A stretch of DNA of 64,000 bases, from assembly GCF_011926545.1 (NCBI RefSeq), contig NZ_JAATIT010000003.1, forward strand, positions 1 through 64,000. The letters run 5' to 3'. The notes under the pieces were generated by a model. That model was not told where the DNA came from. It searched no databases and saw only the letters and a program-made list of their open reading frames with translations. The translations under genes and the position numbers were made by a program. Origin of the DNA: Sphingopyxis italica (GTDB lineage Bacteria > Pseudomonadota > Alphaproteobacteria > Sphingomonadales > Sphingomonadaceae). Shown piece after piece: positions 35,977-45,443 of the stretch (its first letter is position 1; each line of letters starts with the position of its first letter).

Positions 35977-36860
35977 GCGAAGCCGCGATCGAGGAAGAGC
36001 TTTTCCGGCTGCCCGCGCGCGGTGGTCATGCCCCGCTCGCGCGGCGCTGGTCCGTCGGCGCCCCGCCGCGCGCGATGTTGATCGTCGCGCACGGAATGGG
36101 TGAGCATGCAGGCCGCTATCTCGCGCCGCTCGCCCCGATCATCCGCCGCGGGGTCGACGTCGCGGCGATCGACCATCGCGGGCATGGCGAGGATGCGCTC
36201 GCGGCAGCCTCGCTCGGCGACTATGGCGAGGGCGGGTTCGCGGGTGTCGAGGCCGACCTTCTCGCGCTCGTCGACTGGGCCCGCGCGGCGGCGCCTGGCC
36301 GCCCCGTCATCCTTCTTGGCCACTCGATGGGTTCGATGATCGCGCAGGCGCTGGCGATCGATCATGGCGACCGGCTCGACGGTCTCATCCTCTCGGGATC
36401 GGTCGCGGTCGACCATATTCCGGCGGGCGGCGACCCCGCCGGGCTGATCGCGGCGTTGAATTCGCCGTTCGAACCCGCGCGCACCCCGTTCGACTGGCTG
36501 AGCCGCGACGAGGCCGAGGTCGACCTCTATCTCGCCGATCCGCTCTGCGCTTTCGGCCTTACAGACGCGAGCTTCGCCTCGCTCGCTGCCGCGGGGCCGC
36601 GCCTCGCCGATGCGGACGCGCTCGCGGCCATTCCGGCGAGCCTTCCCATTTATATCTTCTCGGGCGACATGGATCCGCTCCACTGCGTTCTCGGCGGCGT
36701 GACGCCGCTGATCGAGCGCTACGAGGCGGCGGGCAAGACCGTCGAGAGCCGCCTCTATGCGGGCGGGCGCCACGAAATGCTGAACGAGACCAACCGGGCC
36801 GAGGTCGTTGGCGACCTCTGGCGCTGGCTCGAGCCGCTCCTGTCCGAAGGGAAAGGCTGA
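35973..36860 (+). CDS. Alpha/beta hydrolase, monoacylglycerol-lipase-like
   Basis: A 295-residue serine hydrolase of the S33/Hydrolase_4 group. Motifs: the oxyanion HGMGEHAGRY, the DHRGHGED turn, the nucleophile elbow LLGHSMGSMIAQ, and the His in AGGRHEMLNE with Asp in FSGDMDPLH. There is no signal peptide, so it acts in the cytoplasm on lipolysis products such as monoacylglycerols or lysophospholipids. The GTG start overlaps the receptor stop. It sits between the receptor and a secreted lipase, a logical order for triglyceride use. Confidence 0.88.
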
Positions 36861-36917
36861 GACCCGCCGCCACGCCCGCCGACCGATCCACAATGATAAA
36901 CAATCGGGAGACGGACT

Positions 36918-37880
36918 ATGAAGACGCTTACCAGCACGCTCTTGAAAGCGGGGGCGTTGCTCGCCGCCGCGCTGGCCGCCACGCCGGCGATGGCGTGGGA
37001 TATCTGCTGGACGAACTGCGATTTTACGCGGACCAAATATCCGATCGTCCTCGAACATGGGCTCGCGGGCTTTAACGAGCTGGGCGGCGTCCTCCCCTAT
37101 TGGAACGGCATCCCCGAAAATCTGCGATCGACCGGCGCCGAAGTCTATGTGACGCAGGTCAGCCCGTTCAACAGCTCGGTCGTGCGCGGCGAGTCGCTCA
37201 TCGCCCAGCTCGATGACATCCGAGCCATCAAGGGCAATAACAGCCTCAAATTCAACCTGATCGGGCACAGTCAGGGCGGCCTCGACATCCGCTATGTCGC
37301 CGCAGTGCGCCCCGACCTCGTCGCCTCATTGACCACCGTCGGCTCGCCGCACAAGGGCTCGGACCTCATCACCTTCGACGTCAATGGCCAGCTCGTTCCG
37401 ACGCCTGCCACCAACGCCTTCAGCAATTTCGTCAGCATGGTCTGGAGCTCCCTCGGCGGCAGCCCCGACCCGATCAGCATCACCGCGGTGCTCAAGAATT
37501 TCTCGCCGGCGGGAATCGCGGCCTTCAATGCGAGCTTCCCGGCGGGCATGCCGACGACGTCCTGCGGCCAGGGGCAGGCGGTCACCCAGACCAGCGCGGG
37601 GCCGATCCGCAACTATAGCTGGTCGGGCGACGCACCCTTCACCAATGTCTATGACCCGAGCGACCCCGCGATGGTCGCGCTCAGCCTGTTCTACGACGAG
37701 CCGAACGACGGGCTGGTCGAGCGATGCGCCAGCCATTTCGGCACGGTCATCCGCGACAATTACCGGATGAATCATCTCGACGAGGTCAATAATCTCTTCG
37801 GACTGACCTCGGTCCTCGAGGTCGATCCGCGCACCCTCTATCGCAACCATGCGAACCGGCTGAAGACGGCGGGCCTGTGA
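36918..37880 (+). CDS. lipA: Secreted triacylglycerol lipase (family I.1/I.2, foldase-dependent)
   Basis: A 320-residue lipase very like Pseudomonas LipA. A signal peptide (residues 1-26, cut after AMA) is followed by the oxyanion segment LEHGLAGF, the nucleophile S118 in IGHSQGGLD, the acid in NDGLVERCASH and the His in DNYRMNHLDEVN. The C-terminus, FGLTSVLEVDPRTLYRNHAN, matches the family end. Two Cys (SCGQG and ERCAS) can form the conserved disulfide. It hydrolyses triacylglycerols outside the cell after type II export. The ATG at 36918 has GGGAGA upstream; the stop overlaps the foldase start (GTGA). Confidence 0.93.
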   Translation: MKTLTSTLLKAGALLAAALAATPAMAWDICWTNCDFTRTKYPIVLEHGLAGFNELGGVLPYWNGIPENLRSTGAEVYVTQVSPFNSSVVRGESLIAQLDDIRAIKGNNSLKFNLIGHSQGGLDIRYVAAVRPDLVASLTTVGSPHKGSDLITFDVNGQLVPTPATNAFSNFVSMVWSSLGGSPDPISITAVLKNFSPAGIAAFNASFPAGMPTTSCGQGQAVTQTSAGPIRNYSWSGDAPFTNVYDPSDPAMVALSLFYDEPNDGLVERCASHFGTVIRDNYRMNHLDEVNNLFGLTSVLEVDPRTLYRNHANRLKTAGL

Positions 37881-38911
37881 CGCGAGCGAATGGCAGCGTC
37901 CGGCCTCACGGCCGGGCGCTGATGATCGCGGCGGGCGGCGGGCTGCTGCTCGCCGCCATCGCAGCCTGGCAGATCATGGCGAACGGAAGGGGTGACGGGA
38001 GCGAAGCCTCCCCGCTCGTGACGCTTCCCGCGAGCGGCATCGGGCCCGACACGAGAGCCGGCCTCGCCATACCGGCCGCCGCCCGTGCACCGCTGCCCTC
38101 CTCGCTCGCCGGAACCGCGGTCGACGGCGGGTTCACGATCGACGGGCGCGGCCATTTCGTGCCCGACCGCAATGCGCTGCGCGTCTTCGATTATTTCTTG
38201 AGCGCGGGCGGCGAAGAGAGCGAGGAGGTGCTGCGCGGGCGCATCCTCCTTCACGCGATCAACGGCGGGCTTGCCGAGAGCGCGGTCGCCGAGATCGCCG
38301 CCGTCCTCGACCGCTATATCGCCTACCGCAGCGCGGCGCGCGCCGCCCTTGCCACCGGGACCGCGGCGCCCGCCGATCTCGGCGCCAGGGTCGCAGCGAT
38401 GCGAAGCCTGCAGACCATGATGCTCGGCCCCGATCTCGCCAAGGCCTTTTACGGCGACGACGGCGACCTCGCCGACATCGAATTGCGGCGCATGACCATC
38501 CTTCGCAATGCGGCGATGACGCAGGACGAGCGGCAGCGCGCGCTGGCCGCGATCGACGCCGAGCTGCCGCCCGGGATACGGAGTGCCCGCACGGTTTCCG
38601 CAGCGCCCACGGCGCTGCACCTCAAGGTGGAGGCGCTGCGCGCCGCGGGCGGGTCGGACGCGGATATCGCCGCGATGCGCCGGTCGGAATATGGCGCGGC
38701 GGCGGCCGAGCGGCTCGCGGAGCTCGACGGCGCGCGCGCCAGATGGGAGCAGCGCTTCGCTGCCTATCGCCGCGAAGATCAACGGCTTCGCGCGGACCAT
38801 GGCGGCCAGGGCAATGCGGCCTATCGGCAAGCGCAGGATGCGCTCCGCCAGCGCCACTTTTCCGGCAGCGAGCTCGCGCGGGTGCGCGCGCTCGATGCCG
38901 AAGCCCGCTGA
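37877..38911 (+). CDS. lifO: Lipase chaperone (steric foldase)
   Basis: A 344-residue lipase-specific foldase that is anchored in the inner membrane and folds the lipase in the periplasm. One N-terminal membrane helix lies at about residues 13-33, then an Ala/Pro-rich linker. The family signature RVFDYFLSAGGE is at residues 102-113, matching the RxxFDY(F/C)LSAxGE motif. The rest is helical (for example AARAALATGTAAPADLGARV), as in Lif proteins. The GTG start overlaps the lipase stop. Foldase-dependent lipases are best known in gamma- and betaproteobacteria, so the pair is unusual in an alphaproteobacterium. Confidence 0.9.
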   Translation: MTRANGSVRPHGRALMIAAGGGLLLAAIAAWQIMANGRGDGSEASPLVTLPASGIGPDTRAGLAIPAAARAPLPSSLAGTAVDGGFTIDGRGHFVPDRNALRVFDYFLSAGGEESEEVLRGRILLHAINGGLAESAVAEIAAVLDRYIAYRSAARAALATGTAAPADLGARVAAMRSLQTMMLGPDLAKAFYGDDGDLADIELRRMTILRNAAMTQDERQRALAAIDAELPPGIRSARTVSAAPTALHLKVEALRAAGGSDADIAAMRRSEYGAAAAERLAELDGARARWEQRFAAYRREDQRLRADHGGQGNAAYRQAQDALRQRHFSGSELARVRALDAEAR

Positions 38912-38916
38912 CCCGA

Positions 38917-40584
38917 TCAGCCCGCGACGAAACTCCGCTCGAGGATCGCATCCTGGTCCGCGCCCGCCGGCAAGGTTCCGAACGCCGCGCCGCCCGCGCC
39001 GCCGAGACGCGTGGCGCAAAAGGCATCGGCCACGGCGGCCGGCGAATGACGGACCAGCGCCGCGGCCTGCAGCGATAGCGCCATGCGCTCGGCGAGATAG
39101 CGGGCGCTCGCGTCGGCGAGGGGCTCGCCGCGGATGAGGCTGTCGAGCCCGACCGCCGCGGCGTCGAGATGGCGGTTGCCGCCCCTCGCGGCCGCGAGCT
39201 CGTCGAAGAAGAGGTTGGCGGCCTCGGGTTCCTTGCGGAGCGCGCGCTGGACGTCGAGGCTGATCACATTGCCCGCCCCTTCCCAGATGCCGTTGAGCGG
39301 GGCCTCGCGATAATAGCGCGGGATTACCGACTCCTCGATGTAACCGGCGCCCCCATGCACCTCCATCGCCTCATGGATGAAGGGCACGACGCGCTTGTTG
39401 AGCCAATATTTGGAGAGCGCGACCGCGAGGCGGCCAAAGACGCGTTCGCCCTCGTCGCTGCGCGACGCGTCGAAGGCCCGCGCGATGCGGAACACCATCG
39501 CGGTCGCCGCTTCGCTCTCGACCGTGAGATCTGCGAGGACGTTGCGCATCAGCGGCTGGTCGATGAGCCGGCGCTGGAAGGCCGAGCGATTGCGCGCGTG
39601 ATGCGTCGCATGGGCGAGGCCGAGCCGCATGATTCCGGCAGGCACCAGCGACACGTCGAAGCGGGTGTGGAGCATGAACTCCATGACCACGGGAATGCCC
39701 CGCCCTTCCTCGCCGACGAGCCAGCCATGCGTTCCCTCGAACTCGAGCTCGGTCGAGGCATTCGACTTGTTGCCGAGCTTGTCCTTCAGCCGCTCGAGCG
39801 AGATCGGGTTGCGGGTGCCGTCGGGAAGCCAGCGCGGCACGAGGAAGCAGCCCGGGCCTTTTTCGGTCTGCGCGACGACGAAGATGATGTCGGCGCCGGC
39901 CGCGGAGCAGAACCATTTGTGCCCGGTCAGGATATATTCGCGGCCCGGCCCCGGCTGCCCCGCCGGCTTCGCCTCGGTCATGTTGCGGCGGATATCCGAT
40001 CCACCCTGCTTCTCGGTCGCGGTGAAGGCGATCGAGATGCCGCTCTTCTCGCCGTGCGGGATGGGGCGCGGATCATAGTCTTTGGAGACCATGAGCGGCT
40101 CCCATTGCTCGGCAAGATCGGGCTGCTGCCACATCATGGGCACGACGCCATAGGTGATCGCGGTCGGGCAGAGGACGCCGCATTCGAGCTGCGCGAAGAG
40201 CATCGAGGCCGCGCCGCGCGCGACATGGCCGCCGCTCTCCTTCGTGCGCCAAGGCAGCGCATGCACCTCATGTTCATAGGCGAGCCCCATCAGCTCGTGC
40301 CAGGCCGGGTGGAATTCGACGGTGTCGACGCGCTGGCCGAAGCGGTCGAAGCGCTTGAGCTCGGGGGTATAGCGGTTCGCCGTCACCGCCTTGTGCACCC
40401 ATTCGGGGTCGAAGACCTTGGCGCCGAGCGCCGCGAGATCGTCGGCCGCCCAGGCGCCGCCTTCGCGCGCGACCGCTTCGCAGAGCGCCGGGTCGGCGAG
40501 AAAGGCGTTCGCGCCCTCGAGCGGCGGCGGCTGGTTCTCGACGCTGTGGGTGCGAAGCTGGGTGCGCGGGCTGCGAAAGGTCAT
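38917..40584 (-). CDS. AidB-like acyl-CoA dehydrogenase
   Basis: A 555-residue flavoprotein of the AidB/isovaleryl-type subgroup, longer than classical acyl-CoA dehydrogenases. Segments typical of AidB are VEFHPAWHELMGLAYEHEVH, TATEKQGGSDIRRNMT, KWFCSAAGADIIFVVAQTEK, MEVHGGAGYIEESVIPRYYR and APLNGIWEGAGNVISLDVQR. Despite the name, many such genes in catabolic clusters act on CoA esters. The ATG at 40584 overlaps the CoA ligase stop (ATGA), so the two are coupled. That pairing argues for a catabolic dehydrogenation here rather than DNA-alkylation defence. Confidence 0.87.
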   Translation of the reverse strand: MTFRSPRTQLRTHSVENQPPPLEGANAFLADPALCEAVAREGGAWAADDLAALGAKVFDPEWVHKAVTANRYTPELKRFDRFGQRVDTVEFHPAWHELMGLAYEHEVHALPWRTKESGGHVARGAASMLFAQLECGVLCPTAITYGVVPMMWQQPDLAEQWEPLMVSKDYDPRPIPHGEKSGISIAFTATEKQGGSDIRRNMTEAKPAGQPGPGREYILTGHKWFCSAAGADIIFVVAQTEKGPGCFLVPRWLPDGTRNPISLERLKDKLGNKSNASTELEFEGTHGWLVGEEGRGIPVVMEFMLHTRFDVSLVPAGIMRLGLAHATHHARNRSAFQRRLIDQPLMRNVLADLTVESEAATAMVFRIARAFDASRSDEGERVFGRLAVALSKYWLNKRVVPFIHEAMEVHGGAGYIEESVIPRYYREAPLNGIWEGAGNVISLDVQRALRKEPEAANLFFDELAAARGGNRHLDAAAVGLDSLIRGEPLADASARYLAERMALSLQAAALVRHSPAAVADAFCATRLGGAGGAAFGTLPAGADQDAILERSFVAG

Positions 40585-42440
40585 GCGAAAGCTCCGGCGA
40601 GGTCGATGCGGGTCGTAAAGGTGTAGGGCGCAAAAATGCGATCGATCCGGGCGCGGTCGATTTCATCCTCGGCGGTGACGACGAGCGTGAGCTTGCCGCC
40701 CTTCTCCTCGACGGCGACATCCCGGCCCGGGCATGCGGCGCGTCCCACCGCTTCCATCGCCATGATGCGCAGGTGCGGTTTCGAGACCTTGCCGACGGCG
40801 GTCATCGGCAGGGCCTCGAGCAGGATGATGTCGACCGGGACAGCCGCGCGCTCCTGGATCTTCGCACGCGCGTGCGCGGCGAGTTCGCCCTCGGCGACGC
40901 GCGCGCCCGGCTTGAGTTCGACATAGGCGATCGGAAGCTCGCCCTTCGAAGAACAGGGCCGCCCGATCGCCGCCGCGTGCAGCACCGCCGGATGCTGCGC
41001 GAGAACTTCGTCGATCGCCGCGGAATCGATATTGTGGCCGCCGCGAATGATGACATCCTTCTCGCGCCCGTAGATCCACACATAATGATCCTCGTCGACC
41101 ATTCCGATATCGCCCGTCGTCGCCCAGACGAGACCATCGGGACCGCCCTCGACGAAAAAGCCCTTGTCCGCCGCGGGATCGACATAGCCCGGGATCAGCG
41201 TCGGCCCCGCCGCGATCAGCACCCCGCGCTCGTCGGCCGCGGCTTCGCGAACGAAGCGATTGCCGTCGAGCACCGCCGAGATCACCCGGTGAAAGGGCAC
41301 CACGCGGCCGCACGAACCGAGCCGCGGCGGCACGCCGCCGTCATAGTGGAAGCTCAGGATGCCGTGAAATTCGGTGCCGCCCCAGACCTCTTTCAGCTGG
41401 ATGCCGAAGCGCCGGTCGAAGGCGCGCGCCACCTCGAGCGGGAGCGGCCCGCCGCCCGTGGTATAGCGCACAAGCGACGCGGGCCCGTCGCCCTCGGCGT
41501 CGGCAAGGCCCGCTGCCGTCGTCGGCGCCGTGACAATCGCGGTGATCCCCTCGCGCCGCACAATGTCCCAGAAGCGCGGCATCACCGCCGGATTGCGGAA
41601 GCCGTCCGCGGTCAGGGTGACGATGGTCTGGCCATAGACGATCCCGCGCGTCCCCGAAGCGATCGCTCCGCCGACGTGGAAATTGGGCATGGCATGACCG
41701 AAGATGACATCTTCCTCGGGTCCCATCGCCATGCCGCAGAGCCAGCCCTGGAAGAGCTGGCCTTCATGGGTGTGGCGAACGAGCTTCGGGCTCCCGGTCG
41801 TGCCGCCGGTATGAAGATAGGCGCACACGCCGGCAGGGTCGGTTGCGGGCACGAAGCCGAGCGCGCTGTCCTCGCGGCCAAGCGCCGCCTCGAAGCATCG
41901 GGCATCGGACGCGTCGGCCCCCGCCAGCCAGACCTGTGCGATCGAGGGCACGCGTTCGAGCAACGCATCCAGCCGCTCCCACACCCCGCGTCCCCGTTCC
42001 GGCGGCACGGAGACGAGAATATCGGCCTTGGCCGCATTCAGGATGGCGGCGACATGCTCGACATCGAGGAACGGGTTGATCGGAACATAGCGCCCCGCGA
42101 TCCCGCCGGCCCACATGGCGACGAACGCCTCGGGCAGGAAGGGCATGATCACGGCGACGACGGGCTCGGCGTCGCCTCGGCCGCGGCGAAAGAGATTGGC
42201 GGCCCGGAAGATCCGGTCGCGATATTCGGCAAAGCTGAGACGCGGCGACCCCATGGCATCGTCGTCGAGCTGCACGATCGCGGCCTTGTCGGGGAATCGG
42301 CTCGCAGCCTCCTCGATCGCGCCGGCGAGCGTCCAGCACGGAAGCAAATCGCGCCAGGGCCCGGCTTCAAGTGCCTCGACCGCCATCGCCGACGGCAAGG
42401 CCCGCCGCATCACCGCTCCTGCCGCACTCTCGCTGCTCAC
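40581..42440 (-). CDS. AMP-forming acyl-CoA ligase
   Basis: A 619-residue ANL ligase and close paralogue of the 14589-16532 enzyme. It shares the unusual phosphate loop (YLHTGGTTGSPKLVRHTH), EVWGGTEFHG, TTGDIGMVDEDHYVWIYGRE and KDVIIRGGHNIDS, and has the catalytic Lys in MTAVGKVSKPHL plus a similar C-terminal extension. The start is GTG at 42440, with GGGAGAGACAGG upstream; an ATG at 42410 is an alternative. It lies between the AidB-like dehydrogenase and a Tyr/Lys-less SDR that is itself a paralogue of the one in the radical-enzyme operon. A duplicated functional pair is thus spread over two clusters. Confidence 0.87.
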   Translation of the reverse strand: MSSESAAGAVMRRALPSAMAVEALEAGPWRDLLPCWTLAGAIEEAASRFPDKAAIVQLDDDAMGSPRLSFAEYRDRIFRAANLFRRGRGDAEPVVAVIMPFLPEAFVAMWAGGIAGRYVPINPFLDVEHVAAILNAAKADILVSVPPERGRGVWERLDALLERVPSIAQVWLAGADASDARCFEAALGREDSALGFVPATDPAGVCAYLHTGGTTGSPKLVRHTHEGQLFQGWLCGMAMGPEEDVIFGHAMPNFHVGGAIASGTRGIVYGQTIVTLTADGFRNPAVMPRFWDIVRREGITAIVTAPTTAAGLADAEGDGPASLVRYTTGGGPLPLEVARAFDRRFGIQLKEVWGGTEFHGILSFHYDGGVPPRLGSCGRVVPFHRVISAVLDGNRFVREAAADERGVLIAAGPTLIPGYVDPAADKGFFVEGGPDGLVWATTGDIGMVDEDHYVWIYGREKDVIIRGGHNIDSAAIDEVLAQHPAVLHAAAIGRPCSSKGELPIAYVELKPGARVAEGELAAHARAKIQERAAVPVDIILLEALPMTAVGKVSKPHLRIMAMEAVGRAACPGRDVAVEEKGGKLTLVVTAEDEIDRARIDRIFAPYTFTTRIDLAGAFA

Positions 42441-42484
42441 CCTGTCTCTCCCGATTGTCTGTCCAGGCCGGTCCGCTGTGCGGA

Positions 42485-43300
42485 TCAGGCCGCCGAAATG
42501 CCTCCGTTGACGCTGATCGCCTGGCCCGTGATGCGCGCTGCATCGGGCGAACAGAGGAAAGCGATCGTTGCCGCGACATCGTCGGCATCGGCGACGCCGA
42601 GCGAGGCGAGCTTCGCCGCCTTGCCGAACAGGCGGGCGCTGAACTCGTCCTCCATCAGCCGGTCGTAGATCGGCGTGCCGCTGATCAGCGAGGGCGTCAC
42701 GACGTTGACGCGGATACCGTCGCGCTTGACCTCCATCGCCATGGCCCGCGCGAACATGGTGATCGCGGCCATCGCAGCCCCGATAACGGTTTCGCCCGGC
42801 GTTGCCGACTTGGCCGCATCCGACGCAACGACGACAATCGACCCTGAACCACGCGCCCGCATTCCGGGCAGGACCGCCCGGCTCATGACCATCGGTGCCG
42901 CCGCCTGATCGACGAGGGTGCGCGCGATCTCGGCGGGCTCGATGTCGCCAAGGAGGCGCGGCAGCACGGCGGCCGCGGTGGAGACGACGAGGAGGTCGAT
43001 GGCGCCGAAAGCGGCCTCAACCTCATCGACGAGACGGACCGCTTCCGCGGGATCGTTCGCGTCGCAGGCGAAGAAGCGCGCCTCGACCGTGGCGGACGAA
43101 AGACTTGCGGCAGCGGCTTCGCCGCGCTCGACCGATCGGGCGGCGATCGCGATCCTGGTAATGCCCTGCGCGACAAGGCGGTGCGCGGTCGCCAATCCCA
43201 CGCCGGACGACCCTCCAACGATCAGCGCGGCCCCTGCACCGCCGCCAGATGGCGTCGATGCGTCGGCTGTGCGCGGCGCTACGCTTGCGTTCGAACCCAT
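42485..43300 (-). CDS. SDR-family protein lacking the catalytic Tyr/Lys (paralogue)
   Basis: A 271-residue SDR-fold protein with cofactor loop LIVGGSSGVGLATA. It is similar throughout to the protein at 8915-9706, with the same SDAAK-ATPGET stretch and the same GQAIS-NGGISAA end. The catalytic Ser is S160, but the Tyr position is I173 and the Lys position M177 (ETVIGAAMAAITMF). Loss of the same residues in both copies shows a stable subfamily rather than decay. The ATG at 43300 has GGAGAG upstream. It leads the operon with the ligase and AidB-like gene. Confidence 0.85.
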   Translation of the reverse strand: MGSNASVAPRTADASTPSGGGAGAALIVGGSSGVGLATAHRLVAQGITRIAIAARSVERGEAAAASLSSATVEARFFACDANDPAEAVRLVDEVEAAFGAIDLLVVSTAAAVLPRLLGDIEPAEIARTLVDQAAAPMVMSRAVLPGMRARGSGSIVVVASDAAKSATPGETVIGAAMAAITMFARAMAMEVKRDGIRVNVVTPSLISGTPIYDRLMEDEFSARLFGKAAKLASLGVADADDVAATIAFLCSPDAARITGQAISVNGGISAA

Positions 43301-43540
43301 GGTCTCTCCGCTCCCGTTTTAGCAGATATTTTATGTAAACAGGATTACTATATGCCGCTTACGTGAACGTCAAGCGCCGTGCCGGACCAGGTCTCCGACC
43401 GAGTATATCTTCGAATTTCCTGAGGACTTCGCCCTGCCGGTCGAAATGTCACAATCTCGCGCTCAGCGAGAACAGCGGCTCAACAGGTTTATCAACAAGG
43501 CGGAACGCTCGCGCCGCCAGCCGTGCTGGCCGGTGAGACC

Positions 43541-44299
43541 CTATTGGAGGAGACGCCTGCGCAGGCGGTTCGCGAGCGGCGGCGCTGCCCCGATTGCATC
43601 GAGATAGGCGGCCAGCGATCCGAATTCGCGCGCGATGGCGGCGAAGCTCGCGAGCAGATAGTCGGGCTCGACGGTCAGCATCGCCTCGAGGATATCCTCG
43701 TCGGGCTGGGCGATGCCATGCGCTTCGATCCGACGCAGGATTTCGGGGCGCAACGCCCGTGTCGCCTCGGGTGCGGCGGAGATCATATAGTCCTCGACGA
43801 TGGCATCCATCGGGACATTGAGCAGCGCGAGGATCAGGCCGCAAACGATCCCTGTGCGGTCCTTCCCGGCCGAACAGTGGATCAGGACGGGCCCCTCGGC
43901 GTCGGCGGCAGCCGTCAGCGTCCGGCCTATCAGCGACATGTAGCGCGGGTCGGAGGGCAACCCGCTGTAAAAATCCAGATAGCGTGCCCGAACCTCGTCA
44001 ACCGTCTTGAACCGGGTGCTCATGAAGGCGTGATGCGGGGCCGTGCCGCCCTTTATCGCGCCGCCGATCGCGAGGACCTTTCCGGCGTTCGCCGCCGGCC
44101 ACGGCATCGGGGCCGCGACAGCCTCGTCCGGGAACCGGAGATCCGCGACGACCGAGAAGTTCAGGCCCGACAGTTCGTCGAAGGGCATGTCGCCGAGCGG
44201 TCCGGTCTGGCCGGAGCGATAGAGCAGCCGCCGCCGGACATGGCGCGACGCGACGGTCGCCATGCCGCCAAAATCGCGAAAATTCGAGACGCCGGTCAT
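43541..44299 (-). CDS. Tyrosine-protein phosphatase-like (PtpB family)
   Basis: A 252-residue protein of the PtpB/LipA-type phosphatase family. It opens with GVSNFRDFGGM and RLLYRSGQTGPL, and has the active-site loop HCSAGKDRTG with C142 and R148. Family members remove phosphate from tyrosine or phosphoinositides, and some act on small phosphoesters. It is last in the order kinase, helical partner, AttH-like protein, alcohol dehydrogenase, phosphatase. A metabolic role on a phosphorylated intermediate made by that kinase is therefore conceivable, though signalling is the default reading. No signal peptide. Confidence 0.87.
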   Translation of the reverse strand: MTGVSNFRDFGGMATVASRHVRRRLLYRSGQTGPLGDMPFDELSGLNFSVVADLRFPDEAVAAPMPWPAANAGKVLAIGGAIKGGTAPHHAFMSTRFKTVDEVRARYLDFYSGLPSDPRYMSLIGRTLTAAADAEGPVLIHCSAGKDRTGIVCGLILALLNVPMDAIVEDYMISAAPEATRALRPEILRRIEAHGIAQPDEDILEAMLTVEPDYLLASFAAIAREFGSLAAYLDAIGAAPPLANRLRRRLLQ

Positions 44300-44327
44300 G
44301 ATCTCGTCGGCACGCGGCCCGGCAGCT

Positions 44328-45428
44328 TCACAATATGAGGACGGGTTTGATCGCGGAACCGTCTTCCGACGCGTGCGCCGCTGCGTTGATCTCCGCGAAG
44401 GGAAATTTGCGGATCAGGCGATCGAACGGAAATTTGCCGTCCCGGTACCAGCCGATCATGCGCGGGATGAATTCCTGCGGATCGGCGTCGCCCTCGGTAA
44501 TATATTTGATCGTCGTGCCGCGAACGAGCATCGACATCATATTGGCGGGCAGCATCGCCTCGGGCGGCGGAACCGCGACGAGACCAACCGTGCCATGCGC
44601 CACCGTCGTCTCGACCGCGACGGCGACGACCGCCGGTATTCCCGTCGTGTCGAGCGCGTGATTGACGCCGCCGCCCGACAGTTCCTTGACCGCGGCGAGG
44701 ACGTCTTCAGTCGCCGCCGGGTCGATGACATGCGCTGCGCCGAGCTCCAGCGCGAGCGCCCTGCGCTCGGTATTGGGCTCGACGACAATCACCGGGCCTG
44801 CACCCACTGCCAGCGCACCCAACAAAGCCGACAAACCGACCGCGCCGCCCCCGAAGATCGCCAGCGACTGGCCCGGCCGGATGCCGAGCGAGATGACCGC
44901 CGAGCCGGCGCCGGTCATGATGCCGCACCCGAGCGGGCCCAGGATTTCGAGCGGCAGTGCCGGATCGACCTTCACCGTGTTGCGCCGGTGCGCGACGGCG
45001 TAGGCGCCGAATGACGACTGGCCGAAGAAATTGCCGTGAATCACATCGCCTGCCTGACTGAGCGGCGACGTGCCGTCCTCGAGACGCACCCCGGCGAAAT
45101 TCTTGCCGAGGAACTGATGGCAATAGGCGGGAAGTCCCTCGTCGCAGGTCGGGCAGGCCGCGCAGCTATCGAAGCTCAGCACCACATGATCGCCCGGCGC
45201 CAGATCGGTGACCTCGGGGCCGACGCTTTCGACGACCCCGGCGCCCTCATGGCCCAGCACGATCGGCATCGGCACGGGAAAGCCATCGCGCGCGACGAGG
45301 TCGGTGTGGCACATGCCGACGCCGACGATGCGCACGCGTACCTCCGCGCCCCGCGGCTCGGCGACTTCGATGTCCTCGATCGAGAAGTCACCCCCGACGG
45401 CGCGAACGATCGCTGCGGTAGCTTTCAT
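44328..45428 (-). CDS. Zinc-dependent alcohol dehydrogenase (aryl/benzyl alcohol type)
   Basis: A 366-residue medium-chain dehydrogenase. The catalytic zinc site is in VGMCHTDLVARDGFPVP and GHEGAGVVESVG. The structural zinc lobe is SFDSCAACPTCDEGLPAYCHQ, with its four cysteines, and the NAD site is LAIFGGGAVGLSALLGALA. The overall pattern is that of aryl/benzyl alcohol dehydrogenases such as XylB. It would oxidise a primary or allylic alcohol to the aldehyde, which the aldehyde dehydrogenase at 52874 could take on. It lies 15 bases after the AttH-like gene in a long minus-strand operon. Confidence 0.9.
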   Translation of the reverse strand: MKATAAIVRAVGGDFSIEDIEVAEPRGAEVRVRIVGVGMCHTDLVARDGFPVPMPIVLGHEGAGVVESVGPEVTDLAPGDHVVLSFDSCAACPTCDEGLPAYCHQFLGKNFAGVRLEDGTSPLSQAGDVIHGNFFGQSSFGAYAVAHRRNTVKVDPALPLEILGPLGCGIMTGAGSAVISLGIRPGQSLAIFGGGAVGLSALLGALAVGAGPVIVVEPNTERRALALELGAAHVIDPAATEDVLAAVKELSGGGVNHALDTTGIPAVVAVAVETTVAHGTVGLVAVPPPEAMLPANMMSMLVRGTTIKYITEGDADPQEFIPRMIGWYRDGKFPFDRLIRKFPFAEINAAAHASEDGSAIKPVLIL

Positions 45429-45443
45429 GGATATTCTCCGAAG

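Noticed and set aside
37877..38911. Reading the gene after the lipase as an unrelated membrane protein
   Set aside because: The RVFDYFLSAGGE motif, membrane anchor, helical remainder and overlap with lipA identify it as a lipase foldase.
43335..43352. Dyad GTAA-N6-TTAC upstream of the second Tyr/Lys-less SDR
   Set aside because: Arms of only four bases in AT-rich promoter DNA are too weak to call an operator without a second copy.
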